Source: Siphonodentalium dalli
Lineage: Eukaryota; Mollusca; Scaphopoda; Gadilida; Siphonodentaliidae
Assembly (NCBI GenBank): GCA_032622095.1
Contig: CP136066.1
Location: forward strand, 167,162,664-167,226,663
Length of the DNA stretch: 64,000 bases
Direction: 5' to 3'
The translations under genes were made by a program, and so were the position numbers. Below, piece after piece: positions 46,873-59,470 of this stretch; within the stretch, counting starts at the first letter, position 1; the number at the start of each line of letters is the position of its first letter. The notes beneath the pieces are model-generated. The model was not told where the DNA came from. It was given only the letters and a program-made list of their open reading frames with translations, and ran no database searches.

Positions 46873-47150
46873 CTCGCTCTCTCTATCTCTCTCTCTCCCT
46901 CTCCCTTTCCCTCTCCATCTCCCTATCCCTTTCCCTCTCCCCCTCTCTCCCTCTCGCTCTCTCTCTCTCTCTCGCTCTCTCTATCTCTCCCTCCCTCTCC
47001 CTTTCCCTCTCCCTCTCTCTCCCTCTCGCGCTCTCTCTCTCTCTCTCTCGCTCTCTCTATATCTCTCTCTCCCTCTCCCTTTTCCTCTCCCTAACCCTTT
47101 CCCTCTCCCCCTCTCTCCCTCTCGCTCTCTCTCTCTCTCCCTCTCTCTAG
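46757..47150. repeat. CT-rich microsatellite (CTCTCT / CCCTCT / CCCTTTC)
   Basis: About 390 bp of almost pure pyrimidine on the plus strand, with short higher-order blocks (a TCCCTATCCCTTTCCCTCTC block recurs near 46790, 46920 and, changed, 47090). Confidence 0.95.
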
Positions 47151-47344
47151 TAAGCACTCCATCAAGACGATGTCATTTCCATTCAGATATTTTGCAGGAA
47201 TAAAGCACTTTTTTTTATACCTGAATGGACCAATAATATACACAATCTTCAGTTTTATCTGTGTTTTATTCACAAAAGTTATTTGTAGTCTTGAAATATG
47301 ATTTTATAAACAAAATATTTTGTAGTTGTGGCCCGGAAGAGATA

Positions 47345-48925
47345 CACCATCTTTAAAGATGGATTATCTCTTCATATAACAATTTTGAAATAGTTTCTTT
47401 TGTATAAAATAATAAATATGAATTGAAGACCCCTGTCCGGAAACGCTTCTATCAATAAATATCGATTTTATTTCGAATATGTTATTATAAAATTAGATGA
47501 TTATAAGGGACACATAATTGTTCTATTTTTAGAACAGTCCATTCAGGCGGTATCATATAGCGATAGAGGTCGTTAGTGTGCTCCAATTGCTACACTCCGA
47601 CGTCAAATGTCCCATATTGATCGTTTGTATTGTTTTATTACATAGTTATAAGCGATAATGAGTAATTAACGTTTATATGTGACAACATTACACAATACAA
47701 TTTCTGGTCTCTGTTAACAGTGACCACTATTGTTCGTTAACTAAAGAATCACACTTGTTTATACCAGAAAATATTCGCAATATAATTAAGAAATAAATAC
47801 ACGGTGTATCGGTGTGTATGGTCAAGTTGTACCACAAAAAACTGATTGTAGGACGACGCGTAGCGGAGTCCTACAATCAGTTTTTTGTGGTACAACTTGA
47901 CCATACACACCGATACACCGTGTATTTATTTCTTTTGTAATACGACTGAAAGTTTATGGTCACAATTCGACTGAATAGTCAACGAAATACTGCGCTTTTT
48001 CGGTCTCAGGTGAGAAAACATTTCGTGGTGTAATTCGTATTGAGCGTACTCGATTTCTTTGCATGGAGTACTCTCGTAATGTCTTGTCTTGTTATGAAAT
48101 TCCCCCGTTGACTTTTCGAGGCACCTCTTCTAGAAATAATCGTTGTGATTGGCTAAAAAACGATGTGTTTTCAGCGGCGCCCGTGCGTTTCATTTAAATT
48201 GTACAGGAAATACGATGCGGTCATTTCTGTTTTGAACGTTGTTGGGACAACATGAATATGATCATCGACTATGGACCCATTTCCTTACACAAAGCGATCT
48301 AAATGATCTAGTTTACTAAACTAATCTTATTCCCCTTCTGTACTGGTGAACAAACGCTTTCATTTTCAACTTGATTCCGAAATATCGAATATGATCGAGA
48401 TTCGAATCGACGAATGCACAGCCCGGCCCCATGGATTTATTTTGTCATTTAATATACTTATTAAGTAACTTTCTTTGGTCGTAACATATATCAATATACC
48501 ATAACATCATTTGGACCATATTCATTGGCAACCAAACTGGTTTCAAGCGACAAATCGCTAGAAAATTCGCAAGATTGTCAAGATGTAGCAAAATTCAAAG
48601 GGGTGCGGGTGTACTCCGTTGATGCCCCGTTTGCGCGGAGTTAGAAAAGACGGGAAAAGTCGCGTGCGGCGATCTGAATAAACCGATTGTTTTCGTGGTA
48701 CAATTGGAAAAAGTAGAATTGTACCACAAAACTGGAACGAGATAGCCATGGTAACTCGGGCCACTGGCCAATCAGGACATGGCTTTTAAGCATAGTTAGG
48801 CAGGGTCGTATTACAATCAATATTAATCGATAGAAGCGTTTCCGAACAGGGGTCTTCGATTTATATTTAATACTTTATACTCATGTAACTACATAGCGCA
48901 TGTTTACAAATGGATAGACCATCTT
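47345..48925. mobile_element. Inverted-repeat element with a perfect internal hairpin
   Basis: GACCCCTGTCCGGAAACGCT (47428-47450) and AAAGATGGATTATCTC-type sequence (47357-47375) are mirrored at 48830-48925 (AAGCGTTTCC.AACAGGGGTC and GATAGACCATCTTTAAA). The interior carries the 67-bp-arm hairpin at 47788-47934 and a smaller one at 48690-48730 (GGTACAATT...AATTGTACCAC). No coding sequence. Confidence 0.65.
47788..47934. repeat. Perfect 67-bp-arm hairpin
   Basis: Arms 47788-47854 and 47868-47934 pair without a mismatch by eye, from AAGAAATAAATACACGG to TGATTGTAGGAC, around a 13-nt loop GACGCGTAGCGGA. Confidence 0.93.
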
Positions 48926-49097
48926 TAAACCATATAGCTTGTTTTATTTTTAGATTCAAGTGTTGACTATTTGCCTCTCTAAAATAAAATTTTAAATCAA
49001 CAACTTGAGACCCCCTACTTTGAAATTGAAAATTACCGACTACCTCAATAGGGTGTGCTCATTTGATATTTTCGATAGTTATAAAACTTCAAAAATC

Positions 49098-49196
49098 ACT
49101 TGTGTGCTCTATGAACGACACAAACAACATGGTAATTATAATGAAAATGAGTTTATAATTACCATGTTGTTTACATCGTCCAAAGAGCACACAAGT
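49098..49196. repeat. Imperfect ~99-bp hairpin before exon 3
   Basis: ACTTGTGTGCTCT with CAACATGGTAATTATAA is mirrored by TTATAATTACCATGTTG and AGAGCACACAAGT. It ends 223 bp upstream of exon 3 and is probably a small foldback or miniature element. Confidence 0.8.
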
Positions 49197-49419
49197 GTAG
49201 TTTGCACTAATCCATGGCTCAATGTCATTCATTTGTTGCATATATTCTGTTGAGTATAAAAGGAGATGATCCCATAAATGACCCGATTTAGTGTACAATC
49301 CCCCTTTAACAATACATGTATATAGTTCACTATATAATACATGTATGAAATTTCATTGATATAGCAGACTATATACATATTTCCAGAATAATAACTTGTA
49401 GATTTCCATTTTATTTTAG

Positions 49420-49659
49420 GTAAAAATTTGGTTCCAAAACAGGCGCGCAAGAGAACGGAGAGACCGCGAGGTGGCGCTGCAGTCATCTGAGTTTTCTTCT
49501 TCGAAAGCCACCAAGGTTGATGTGTCGCCATCGCTTCTGAGTCAGATTCCGGCGAATTCCTTCATATTATCACATATTCGACAGAGCTTACAGATGCCCC
49601 GTACAGCATTCCATCATCTGCCGTGCTTGCCGTTTCCTGTTTCCCGTTTGGACCATTAG
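49420..49659 (+). CDS. Msxlx-like: Homeobox gene exon 3: recognition helix and C-terminus
   Basis: The acceptor is TTTTAG ending at 49419. The exon opens with VKIWFQNRRARERRDR, homeodomain positions 45-60, holding the invariant recognition-helix residues Trp48, Phe49, Asn51 and Arg53, with Gln50 specifying a TAAT-type site preference by family knowledge. A 63-residue C-terminal tail follows, moderately hydrophobic and Pro/Leu-rich near its end (FHHLPCLPFPVSRLDH), stopping at TAG 49657-49659. I recognise no extra domain in the tail. The frame is phase 0 with exon 2. Confidence 0.92.
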   Translation, partial: VKIWFQNRRARERRDREVALQSSEFSSSKATKVDVSPSLLSQIPANSFILSHIRQSLQMPRTAFHHLPCLPFPVSRLDH

Positions 49660-49751
49660 TTACTTATTCACACGTTATATATGAACAAAGTACACCAAAG
49701 CTGTATACGGGGTCCTGGAACTTTGTATCATGTGTCGTCACTGATATTCGA

Positions 49752-49757
49752 AATAAA
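49752..49757 (+). terminator. Candidate poly(A) signal of the homeobox gene
   Basis: AATAAA starts 93 bp after the stop codon at 49657-49659, followed by an A-run and then GT-rich sequence (CTGTTTGTGTCG), a usual layout for cleavage and polyadenylation. It would give a short 3' UTR of about 110-120 nt. Confidence 0.5.
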
Positions 49758-51825
49758 AAAAACTGTTTGTGTCGAGGACTTATGGCCAAAAGTTTATATG
49801 TTGTTTTTTTTTGCACTCAGATATAGAGGGATACTAACAATTATCCACAAGATAAAGATAGGTCCACACACTCTCAAATTTACCTAGACCAAGTCAGCTC
49901 GGACCATAACAGCTTGGGATATATGTTGGGATGATGCTGTTTTTGACCGAGTCCCACCCCGTTTCTCTTCTATAACAGACTTTCATTCAAAAGACGTACT
50001 AAATGTACACGTGGAGCCCGGGAATTTACGTAAACCTCTGAATGTGATTAATAATCTGACATGTCCGCGATTAATCTGTCTTCAAAATGTTATATCGTTT
50101 AACATGATAGAAAAAGGTATACTAGTGATGATATGATCGATTAATGTATTGCATGTTTACATATATTTTCTGACCGCGCGACAAATTGAAATTCTCTGGA
50201 AAGCAATGTTTTGTTTACTTAAAATCTCGTTGCTTTGACATTTAACGGACCTCTGATATGTGTATCTTTGATATCATCATGTTTGGGAAATGCTTCCCTC
50301 TATATATGTGCATATATAGCTTCCATTTGACCTGATCCAAAGACATACAAACCAGATAACTCCCGTCAACGATTATGGGCGTAAAGTGCATGCGTTATAG
50401 AAGAGTATCGTGTCGGGACTCGGTCCAAAAACAGCATCAACCCTACCGATATCTCAAGCTGTTGTGGACCTATAGAAGACTTAATCTAAAATTTCCCTGG
50501 CATTGTTTTTCAGAAATGTCGATACAGGCGGCTATTATGTTCCATAAAACTAACGCAAACATGCTTATAAAATGCATCTGTTCCACAGCTCATACGCTGG
50601 CAGGTTTGCACGGTATATGTTTTGCATGCATTTCGTCATAGAAAACCACATGGTGCCAGAATATGAACAGAAACGTGAATATACATGTAACACGCATCTT
50701 TATAAAAGCGAACGACACGATAAGTAAAATTCCACCTGTAACGGTACTACTGATAATTTGCCTTCAAACACCTGTATGATTGATTCTTGCGCGATAAGTG
50801 CATGCTATATTTGCATGCCAATTCTGGTAGTATCGCTACAGGTGGCCCAACACATAATTGATCATAATATACTTCTCGTAGTTAGCTGTGGTACAGATAC
50901 ATTTTATAAACTTGCTTCTGTTCATATTCTGGCATTATATCGTTTTCTACGACGAAATGCATACAAACCATATACCGTGCAAACATGCCAGTTTGGAAAG
51001 TAAAATCCCCGTATATTTAGCACCATAACACCATAACTATACAGCAATTTTACTTCTCATTATGTTAACTTTGTAAAAGATACATTGTATATGCATGTTG
51101 TCGTGCGCATGCAAATTCTGGCACCATATGCATGGTTTTCTATGACGATGTACCGTGCAAACTGATCAGTGAATGAACAACCTCCCAAAATTCGGTCGAC
51201 AAAATTATTTGTGAAATAAATAAGCCATACAGTTGTGGTTTCCCCCCATGGTCGTGTAATCCTGCATGCTATTCTGCTATGATGTTGGGGACTGCTGAGT
51301 TGCTATGATGCGGGCAGGGCAAACTGATGCCGTTACGAAAAAGCACAGTTATTTTTTTTTTATGGTTGTCAGTTGACGGTGTTTGACTAATCCTAACGAT
51401 TTGATAAAATGCCAGTGTCTGTATGAAACATCCAAGAACATATCTATATTTGAAAATTTTAATAATGGCTGCGCTGGCATTTGCAAAACGACGTGAATAG
51501 CCATCTTGATTATAGTCGATTTGCAACAACTAATACAATAACTATTAAAATATATCGCAATAAATATATTTTTGAATGTTTGACATGCATAATGACTTTT
51601 CCTGACTTTAACAACATGAGCATCAGTTTGCCTAACAACATCATATCAATTCAGCCGAATCCACCAGCATCATAGCAGAACCACTTAACCAGGCTGTTTT
51701 AATGTATCAGTTTCAAAATCTGTGGTTGTTGTTATACGATTTGAACCCTGAGTACACCATTAATATTTCGACAAAACAATATTCAATATTCATATTCGCA
51801 GAATGTATTGTCTGAAGTGTATTAA

Positions 51826-52154
51826 CCCTTTACCCAACAAACCGGCCAAAACCGGCCAAATAAAGCTTCAACAGCCTAAAATATCTTCGGTCTGTCTCAA
51901 TAAAACCATACAAATATGGATATCATTGGAACCGGCTCCTTGACCACATTGTGATAGTTATATATAAGAGAATGCATTGGCCTAAAAAAAATCTTTTTTT
52001 AACACTTTTTACCATTTTTCTGACATTCTTTAACAATTTTATAATTTTTAATGTGTTAAGCCAATGCATTCTCTTATATATGCGAGGCGACCTATGGTCG
52101 ACTCGCATATATAAGAGAATGCATTGGCACAGGGCCCTCCTGTTGGGTAAAGAG
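51826..52154. mobile_element. piggyBac-like TTAA miniature element, copy 2 (329 bp)
   Basis: CCCTTTACCCAACA at the left and TGTTGGGTAAAGAG at the right, with TTAA at 51822-51825 and 52155-52158. It is nearly identical to 33730-34120 except that about 60 bp, half of the first internal palindrome, is missing. Confidence 0.9.
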
Positions 52155-52779
52155 TTAATTGAAAAAAACTGACTGTTCAATTGTGGTTCAAAATGGTCCC
52201 AATGGTCACATGTGCATGCATGTTATATGGTGTTTATGTTATATAAATATTTCATATATTATAGTTAGAATAATTGTGTTTGCAAAGTATTTATTCACAC
52301 CCAAAGCGGATGATCACACCCCAGGTTACCCCTGCCCATAGAACAACTCTTCTCGGTCCACAACAGCTCGAGGTATCGTTTGGGTTGATGCTGTTTTGGA
52401 CTAAGTCCCCTCCCGTTACGCTTCTATAGCGGACTTTAGGCACACAATCGTGGACGGGAGATGTCTTGCTTAAATCTTCGGGTTAGGTAAAATTGAAGAC
52501 TTGCGTATACGAGGGCAGCCATACCCAAGCATGATGATATCAAACATGCGTATATCAGAGGTCCGTTAAATGTCAAAGAAACGCGATTTATAAGTAAAAA
52601 AAAAGAGCTTTGTTTTCCAGAAAATTTCGATTTTTAACACCCATTCGTCATTGTTTGCTGTATGCAATTCTCAGTGGCACTATTGGCCAAATTAAAGTTA
52701 AATAATTTCATGGTAAATATTTGAGGTCCACTGATTCTTAACGCAAGCCTGAAATTATCAGTAACGAAATGCCACCCAC

Positions 52780-53705
52780 CCCAACACGCTGGTCAACCTA
52801 TAACACCCACTGCGGGCAAATATTGAGTAAACCCGGTTGCGGGCACGAGTGAAGTGTACAGATGGGTTTGTTTTGAGGGAAATTGTTTTACTAATTGTTT
52901 TTCTTCGGACATGTATCTCCGGATCCACGAGGTGCATGGTGAACTAAGCTTCAACCAAATGTTAACAGTTCTACGAATAGAGCTCCATAAACTGACAAAA
53001 TACTCGACGAAGTGTGAGAATAAGCTTCTATGTTTCAATTGTGTGTGTTTTCAGCTCCAAGATGAGTGCGTGGTGATAAATTTGGACAACGTTGTGAACA
53101 TTCCATTGATACAGATAATTTAGAAAACTAACTCTACATTCATATTCGAATTTGTTGCATTTTAATTCGGAAAATATTGACAATTGCATGAGACACTCCA
53201 CGGTGTTGGAGTAAACCCCATTGCGGGCATGATTTTTGCCCGCGTCGGAGTTCACTCCTGCTCGCATTACGTTTTACTTTATCGATGTACGGTATGTTTG
53301 GAAAGATACCTTTATTCGAGTTACTGGATAGGGATTTGGGGTTTTTAATATCAAAACACGACAAGGATATAGACTGCTCAACGTTTTAAAAAAAAAATCT
53401 CTCGAAGATTAGTGTCTGCAGTCAAATTGTTATTATATTTACTCAGACATTCAGAATGCGCTCGACTATGATTGTGTTTTTCTCGAGAACTGATATCTGA
53501 ATTTTCTCTAAACTCCTAAATAGGTATTGCCTATCATATACCACTTCCATTGGTCAGTATAACTTCTAAATGGACTACTTTTGACTAATTAGACAAGCTC
53601 TGGTATGGAAAAGTCTAACTCTTATTGCCCGATGTGCGGTTTACTGACGACCGGACCGGGGTTTACTGCCCGCAGCGGGGATTATAGGATGACCAGCGTG
53701 CCCAA
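52780..53705. mobile_element. Foldback element with ~40-bp ends
   Basis: CACGCTGGTCAACCTATAA and CACTGCGGGCA (52786-52816) are mirrored by TTATAGGATGACCAGCGTG and GCCCGCAGCGGGG (53668-53700). A further GTAAACCC.TTGCGGGCA motif recurs at 52830-52850 and 53210-53230. Confidence 0.6.
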
Positions 53706-54549
53706 TTCACCGCATAGCTGTATAGCCCCGCACAAAGATCGTTTACCTATACATTTTTAGCCCCAGTCCGATAACTGTATATCTCCACAATCCCGTTCTA
53801 GCCCGCTGACACGGCTGTCTCATTTCAGCACTTATTGCGCGTAAACACGATGTGTTAAACATTGAGATTCCGGCACCGCAGTACAAAGAATATTTACCCA
53901 GCTAATCCCACATAGTTTTAACACGTTTTGAATTTTCGTCAGGTTAGCAAAAATATCAAAGATCGTTCATACGCTGGACACGTTTGTACGGTATGATTTT
54001 GCGGGCATTTCGTCATAGAAAACCACATGGTGTCAGAATATGAACGGAAACGTGCACATAACATGCATCTTTACCAAAGCGAATGACTTGAGAAGTAACA
54101 TTTATCTAGTTCCACTTGTAACAGTGCTACTGGAATTTGCCTTCAAATACCTGTATGATTTATTCTTAAGAGATAATTGCATGATATGTACAGGCAAATT
54201 CCTGTAGCATCGTTACTAGTGGAACTACAGAATTTTTTCTTCGCACGCAATTAGCTGTGGCACAGATGCACTTCATGTGTTTGTTTCCGTTCACATTCTG
54301 GCACCATATCGTTTTCTACGACAAAATGCCTGCAAACCATACCGTCCAAACTTGCCAGTGTATGAACGTACATTCATACGCTAGCAATATTGCACCGCAA
54401 ACTGCAAAAATGCCAGCTGCAAAATTGCCAAAACGGATTAATTTCTGCCAATTGTCAACAAATCATCGTTAGTAGTGATCATGTACGACGGGTCCTACTG
54501 AAACCCGACCGGACCGACCTGACCCGACCGGACCCGATCGCACCCGACC

Positions 54550-55570
54550 GGACCGCCCCAGGGGTCCGAGCGAGATGGGGTTTGCACTATCGTGTAGAAT
54601 GGACCCGAATGTAACAAATTTCTAATCCCCAAGTCGATAGCTTGAGCGGACACGGCACTGTTATAACCCCTGACTTGCGGCCGTTTCCGCCAGCTACGGG
54701 AGATCCAAAAAAGGAGCCGACCGCACCTCCCCTGACTGCCTGACCATGGAAATGTACATTGTATCATCAAGTGAATAGCCATATGCACGCATGGGCGATC
54801 GGAAGTGAATAAATTAACACATACGCTGCTGCCGAATTCGCTATAAATGTACGCAAAAACGCCGAAATTAACACCCGCGGTCCGAGCGAGATGGGGTTTG
54901 CACTATCGTGTAGAATGGACCCGAATGTACCAAAGCTTCAATCCCCAAGTCGATAGCTCGAGCGGACACGGCACTGTTAACCCCTGACTTGCGGTCTTTT
55001 CCGCCAGGTTCGGGAAATCCAAAAAGGCGCCGACCGCACCTCCCCTGACTGCCTGACCACGGAAATGGACATTATACCATGAAGGAAATACGGCTATAGT
55101 TTAGTTTAAACATATTTATTTGTCTAATTTATGTAACATATTTTATATGATACGGCTATTCATGCATGGGCGGTCGGACAAGTCGCTATCTGCAGCGGAA
55201 TTGAATAAATTAACCCACACGCTGCTGTCCGAGCGAGATGGTGCCTGCACTATCATGTAGAATGGACCCGAATGTACCAAAGTTCCAATCCCCAGGTCGA
55301 TAGCTCGAGTGGACACGGTACTGTTAACCCCTGACTTGCGCCGTTTCCGCCAGGTACGGGAAATTCAAAAAGGCGCCGATCGCACCATGCCCTAACTGCC
55401 TGACCACGGAAATGGACATTATATCGTGAATTGAATACCCATATGCATCCATTGGCGATCGGACAAGTCGCTAGCTGCAACGGAAGTGAATAAATTAACC
55501 CATACGCTGCTGCCGAATTCGCTATAAATGTACGCAAAAACGCCGAAATTAACACCCACCGACACATATA
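54550..55570 (+). repeat. ~315-350-bp satellite, three copies
   Basis: TCCGAGCGAGATGG starts copies at about 54566, 54882 and 55227. Each contains TAGAATGGACCCGAATGTA, CGGACACGGCACTGTTA, TGACTGCCTGACCA and ends in a TTCGCTATAAATGTACGCAA stretch (absent or altered in copy 2, which has an AT-rich insert instead). It is GC-richer than its neighbours. Confidence 0.9.
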
Positions 55571-57819
55571 TAGGCAATTTCTCTCCCTGCTTCTAACGAC
55601 AACATCATTACTATAATTATGATATTTTCATTCCTTCCCGTCCGACCCCCTCTCTACACTTAATGAAGAGCGGCGCGAAACAAAAGGGGAGCAAACTTAA
55701 TAAAAGCCCTTGGGCTTGTTGTTTAATCCCCTTTCCAATCAATTGAATTTATATTATTCTATACTCCTGTAAAATGTCTGTTAAATGTTTATATATGTTA
55801 CTAGAAGGTGACCCGACTTCGTCCGGGCTTTGACCTTGAATTGACCATTTTGAAGGTCAAGGTCGGTGGGGTCAAACACCAACACCCCAAAAATGGTCGG
55901 CCCAGCGGATACCGAGATAACCTATGCATCAAATTTCGTCCGTAAAAACGTGATCTAACGTTATAGTTAGGGAGCCCGCATATGTTCCATTTACACTTTT
56001 GCGTACAAAAGGTTTGACCCCCTAAAGTTGGTACCAATAATGGAACATTCTGAAAAACCGATTTCTTAAGTTGCGCATTCCTGGGGTTTAGGGGCCGCTG
56101 AACCCCAAAAAGTGCCAAAAATCACTTCTATTTACACTTCCGCGTACATCGATGAATTTTGGTTTGATGATACTCCTAAGTGTACTGATTAAGAAAACAC
56201 AACTTAAGAAAGGGATTTTCCTGGGGGTTTCAGATAAGAAAGGGGGTCCCATGCTGAACCCCAAAACGTGATTTTTCACTTTTTTTTACACTTTCGCGTA
56301 CATCCATAATTTTTGGTCTCAAAGTACTTTGATATATACTAATTATAAAAACACAACTTAAGAAGCAACTTTTCCTGGGGTTTTAAGATAAGAAGGGGGT
56401 CATCGGGTCACCCCTCAAAACGTAAAAAATCACTTTTATTTACATGATTGCATTCGTCCAACGTGTGTGTATGTGGGTACACCCCTGGAACGTTGCACTA
56501 TTACAACCAATACATCCCTAAATCGATACGATCAACTTAAGAAATATATATTCATGTCGTTTTCTGATAAGAACGAGACTTGTTACCCCCCCCCCCCCCC
56601 CACAACCGATCCATTTTCTAGAACTATAAGTGAGCCAGTTTTATGAAAAGTATAGCGGGAAAATCTGGTAAAATGTACACAAATGTATATATTTTCGTGA
56701 AGCTAAGACATAATGACACTTTTTTGGGCCAAAATTGAAACTCACCATCAACGATGGCCGACAAAATGGCCACCGGAAGTTGAAAATATGACATTTTTTC
56801 ACAAATATCTTCTAGATCAATTCATGCTGTTTGGAACTGGTTGAGTAATGCAACTTCATTTTGTGTTCTGTATATTAACTGATCATTGGAGCAATTAAAT
56901 ATGCAATTATTGGGATCCTAACCCCTACAAATCCCTTAAAAATTCGATTGTACAGAATGCGCTATAAAATTTCACAAAAAATCACAATTGGGATTCTAGT
57001 CATATTTCAACAAGAAATTAACAGAACTTTGTAATGTAAGTGAGGCATATCATTACCTATGAATATTCCAAATCACTGGAACCAAAATTCTTACTTTGGC
57101 CCAAAATGGCTGCCAATATGGCCGCCAAAATATGGAAAATGGTAAATATTACACCAGCGTGTCCTGCAATCGCTTACAAGTTGTGTTGATGTATAAAATT
57201 GGCTATTCTGCATTCTATACATTGAATACTAACATGTCTGATGCACCATGGTTAATTGTTACTATTTTCACCACTGACATCGTCAAAAATATTGACACAA
57301 ACTTGACATAAATATTGGCAAAAATTCAGTTTTCAGGTTTGGACCATTTTTTCAGGTAAAATATAACTATCTTTGGATTGAAAGGAGTTTATTGTTTTGG
57401 TCTATCTTAAATGTGTCACACTACGGTGTTTATAGACCAAATTGCTCAAGATGGCTTCCAAAATGGCAACCAAATTTGTAAAATGCTAATTTTTTATCCC
57501 GAACATTCTCTGCATTGTCCGAAAAGGTGGCAAATTGTGACTCACTTGGTTATTATACGTGTTAGTTAATTAACTGACAACTACATGTTCCATTCCCAGT
57601 TGTCCCAGTTCCGTTTGGGGGATGACAAATTCATTTTAATGTATGTAATTTTGCCGAGAACCTCTTTTGTGATTTTGGCCATATTTATTGAAAGGAAATG
57701 GGCAGAACTTTGAGACAGAACTGAGATGGACCATAATCTTGGCTATTCTGGTCCATTATGATAAACAAATGTCAACAGGATACAGTGTGGATGCCAAGAT
57801 CGTAGCCAGGGAGTTACTC

Positions 57820-59470
57820 TGTGATCATATGTGAGGTGAATAGGTATACAGGGAGTTATTGTATGGCATGACTGATGTGAGTAGGTTTACAATGAGTGAC
57901 TATATGGTTATGAGTGGGTTGTCCATGGTAAGATGCATCTAGGTATACAGGGAGAGATCATGGTCAGATGTGAGGTGAATCGGTATGCATGGAGTGACTG
58001 TGTGGTGTATGATTGTGTATATCCAGTACGGGTGCACCACGTGTGCCTGTATGGTCATTGGTGTGGTGTATGGATATAGCTACATGGTCATCTATGTGTT
58101 GATTGTGTATATATGGAGTGAATGTAAGGTCATTTATGGGATGTACATGTGTTGTCTGTATGATCATAGATGGGGTGTGTGGATAAATAGGTAGTGATTT
58201 TATGGTTACGGGTAATGTGTGTAGGTATACATGGAATGGCTGTACAGTCATGATTGAATATGAATACCTGGAGTAAGCTGGGTGGATATTGTCGAGCGTG
58301 TGGGTACATAGGGAGTGTCCTTGTGGTAACGGGTGGGATGTATATTTATATATCTCGTGGATGTATTATCATTGGTGGGTATATAGGGCTTAGCTGTATT
58401 ATCATGGATGGCGTTTATGATTATACAGTGAATTGCTGAATTGTCATGTGTGCGGTGTATATGTAAGTATGGATTGTTTGAGTGGTCGTATGCGCGTTTT
58501 TTTGTATATTTGGAAGGGCTGAATGGCCATTAGTGAGGTTTACATGTATACCTGGAGTGAATCTATGGTCTAGCGTGGGCTGCATATGTGTATCGAGTGG
58601 TTATATGACTATGTGTGTCGAATAGGTATACAGGTAGTGACTGTATGGTTAATGGTGATATGAGTACATGTAGGTATACAAGTAGTGACTGTATGATCAT
58701 AAATGTAATGATCATATATACAGGGGGTGACAGGCGTATGAGTATACATGTACCTGGTGTTCCTGTTTGGTGACTCGTGCCGGTATCGTCATGTGTAGGT
58801 TATACCAGTATACACACGTGTTGCTTTATTGTCATGGGCGAGGGATATGTGTATATAGCGAGTGGCTATATGGCCATGGGTGAGGTGCATATGCATACAT
58901 GGAGTGACTATACTGACATGGCTGGGAGTATTAGTATATCTTGAGTGGCTATTCGGCTATGGTGTGACAAATAGGGATCCAGGGATTGACATGGCCAATG
59001 TTGAGGTGAATATGTATACAAGGATTGACCATGATCGTGTATGAATGTTTTGAATAGGTACACACGGGGTGACTATATGGCCATAGGTCAGGTGAAGGAG
59101 TATACCAGGTAACATGGGTGAGGGTATGTGTATGAAGCGAGTGGCTATATGGCCATTGGTGATGTGCATATGTATACCGGAGTGACTTTATGGTCATTGT
59201 TGTGGTGTTGATGTATATATTGATTGACTATTTGACCATGCGTTTGGAGAATATGTAACAGGGGATGACCAAATGTTGAGATGAATGGGTATACAAGGAG
59301 TGACTATATGGTTATGGGTCATGTTTAGGAGTATACCCGGTGTGCCTGCATTGTGACGCGTGGCTGTATGGTCATTCTTGGTCATGTGTCAGGTGTACAT
59401 GTATACAGTGGGTCACTATATGGTTATGTCTCTGGTGTTTATGTATATATGTAATGACTGTGTGATAATG
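57820..59470 (+). repeat. Degenerate ~45-50-bp minisatellite, left half
   Basis: Variants of GTATACATGGAGTGACTATA, TGGTCATGGGTGAGGTG and ATATG recur for 1.65 kb with high divergence. The same motif occurs in reverse complement at 59555-60200. Confidence 0.9.

Larger units (their letters stand above)
41221..49419 (+). other. Intron 2 of the homeobox gene
   Basis: A GT-AG intron of 8,199 bp splitting the homeobox. It contains a TTAA-type element (41433-41887), a stretch of apparently single-copy DNA without recognisable features (about 41.9-44.37 kb), an inverted-repeat element (44371-46290) with a nested TTAA insertion, a CT-rich microsatellite, a second inverted-repeat element (47345-48925) and a hairpin element (49098-49196). 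Confidence 0.8.
30207..49659 (+). other. Msxlx-like: Msx-like (probable Msxlx) homeobox gene, three coding exons
   Basis: Gene-level entry joining the exons 30207-30576, 41051-41220 and 49420-49659 (780 nt, 259 residues plus stop). The joins use GT-AG introns of 10.5 and 8.2 kb and keep phase exactly: exon 1 leaves one base of a codon that exon 2 completes to Arg, and exon 2 to exon 3 is phase 0. The product is a nuclear, sequence-specific DNA-binding protein, by family knowledge a transcriptional repressor. In order it has an acidic, Ser-rich N-terminus (1-57), an eh1-like motif FSIENIL (61-67) expected to recruit Groucho/TLE, a WLQYTRYRPP motif (111-120), a basic linker, the homeodomain (137-196) and a short C-tail. 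It belongs to the ANTP class, NK-like group: Pro at homeodomain position 7, NLTET in helix 2 and Gln50 resemble Msx, while the RARERRD end is more like Msxlx. The family-level call is inference; the homeobox assignment is firm. Confidence 0.85.
49880..54440. repeat. Cluster of alternating inverted repeats
   Basis: A ~100-bp unit with CAACAGCT and GATGCTGTTTT.GAC occurs at 49905-50000 (+), 50385-50500 (-) and 52340-52460 (+). The block 50215-50300 (GACATTTAACGGACCTCTGA) is mirrored at 52515-52580. A ~200-bp unit with CATTTCGTCATAGAAAACCA and ATATGAAC.GAAACGTG occurs at 50590-50750 and 53960-54130, each with its own mirror copy (50900-51000 and 51110-51160; 54230-54370). It looks like nested foldback insertions. 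Confidence 0.65.

Noticed and set aside
56088-56279. The 63-codon frame conserved in both palindrome arms as a gene
   Set aside because: Its near identity is explained by the arms being copies; there is no support beyond the repeat and no recognised domain.
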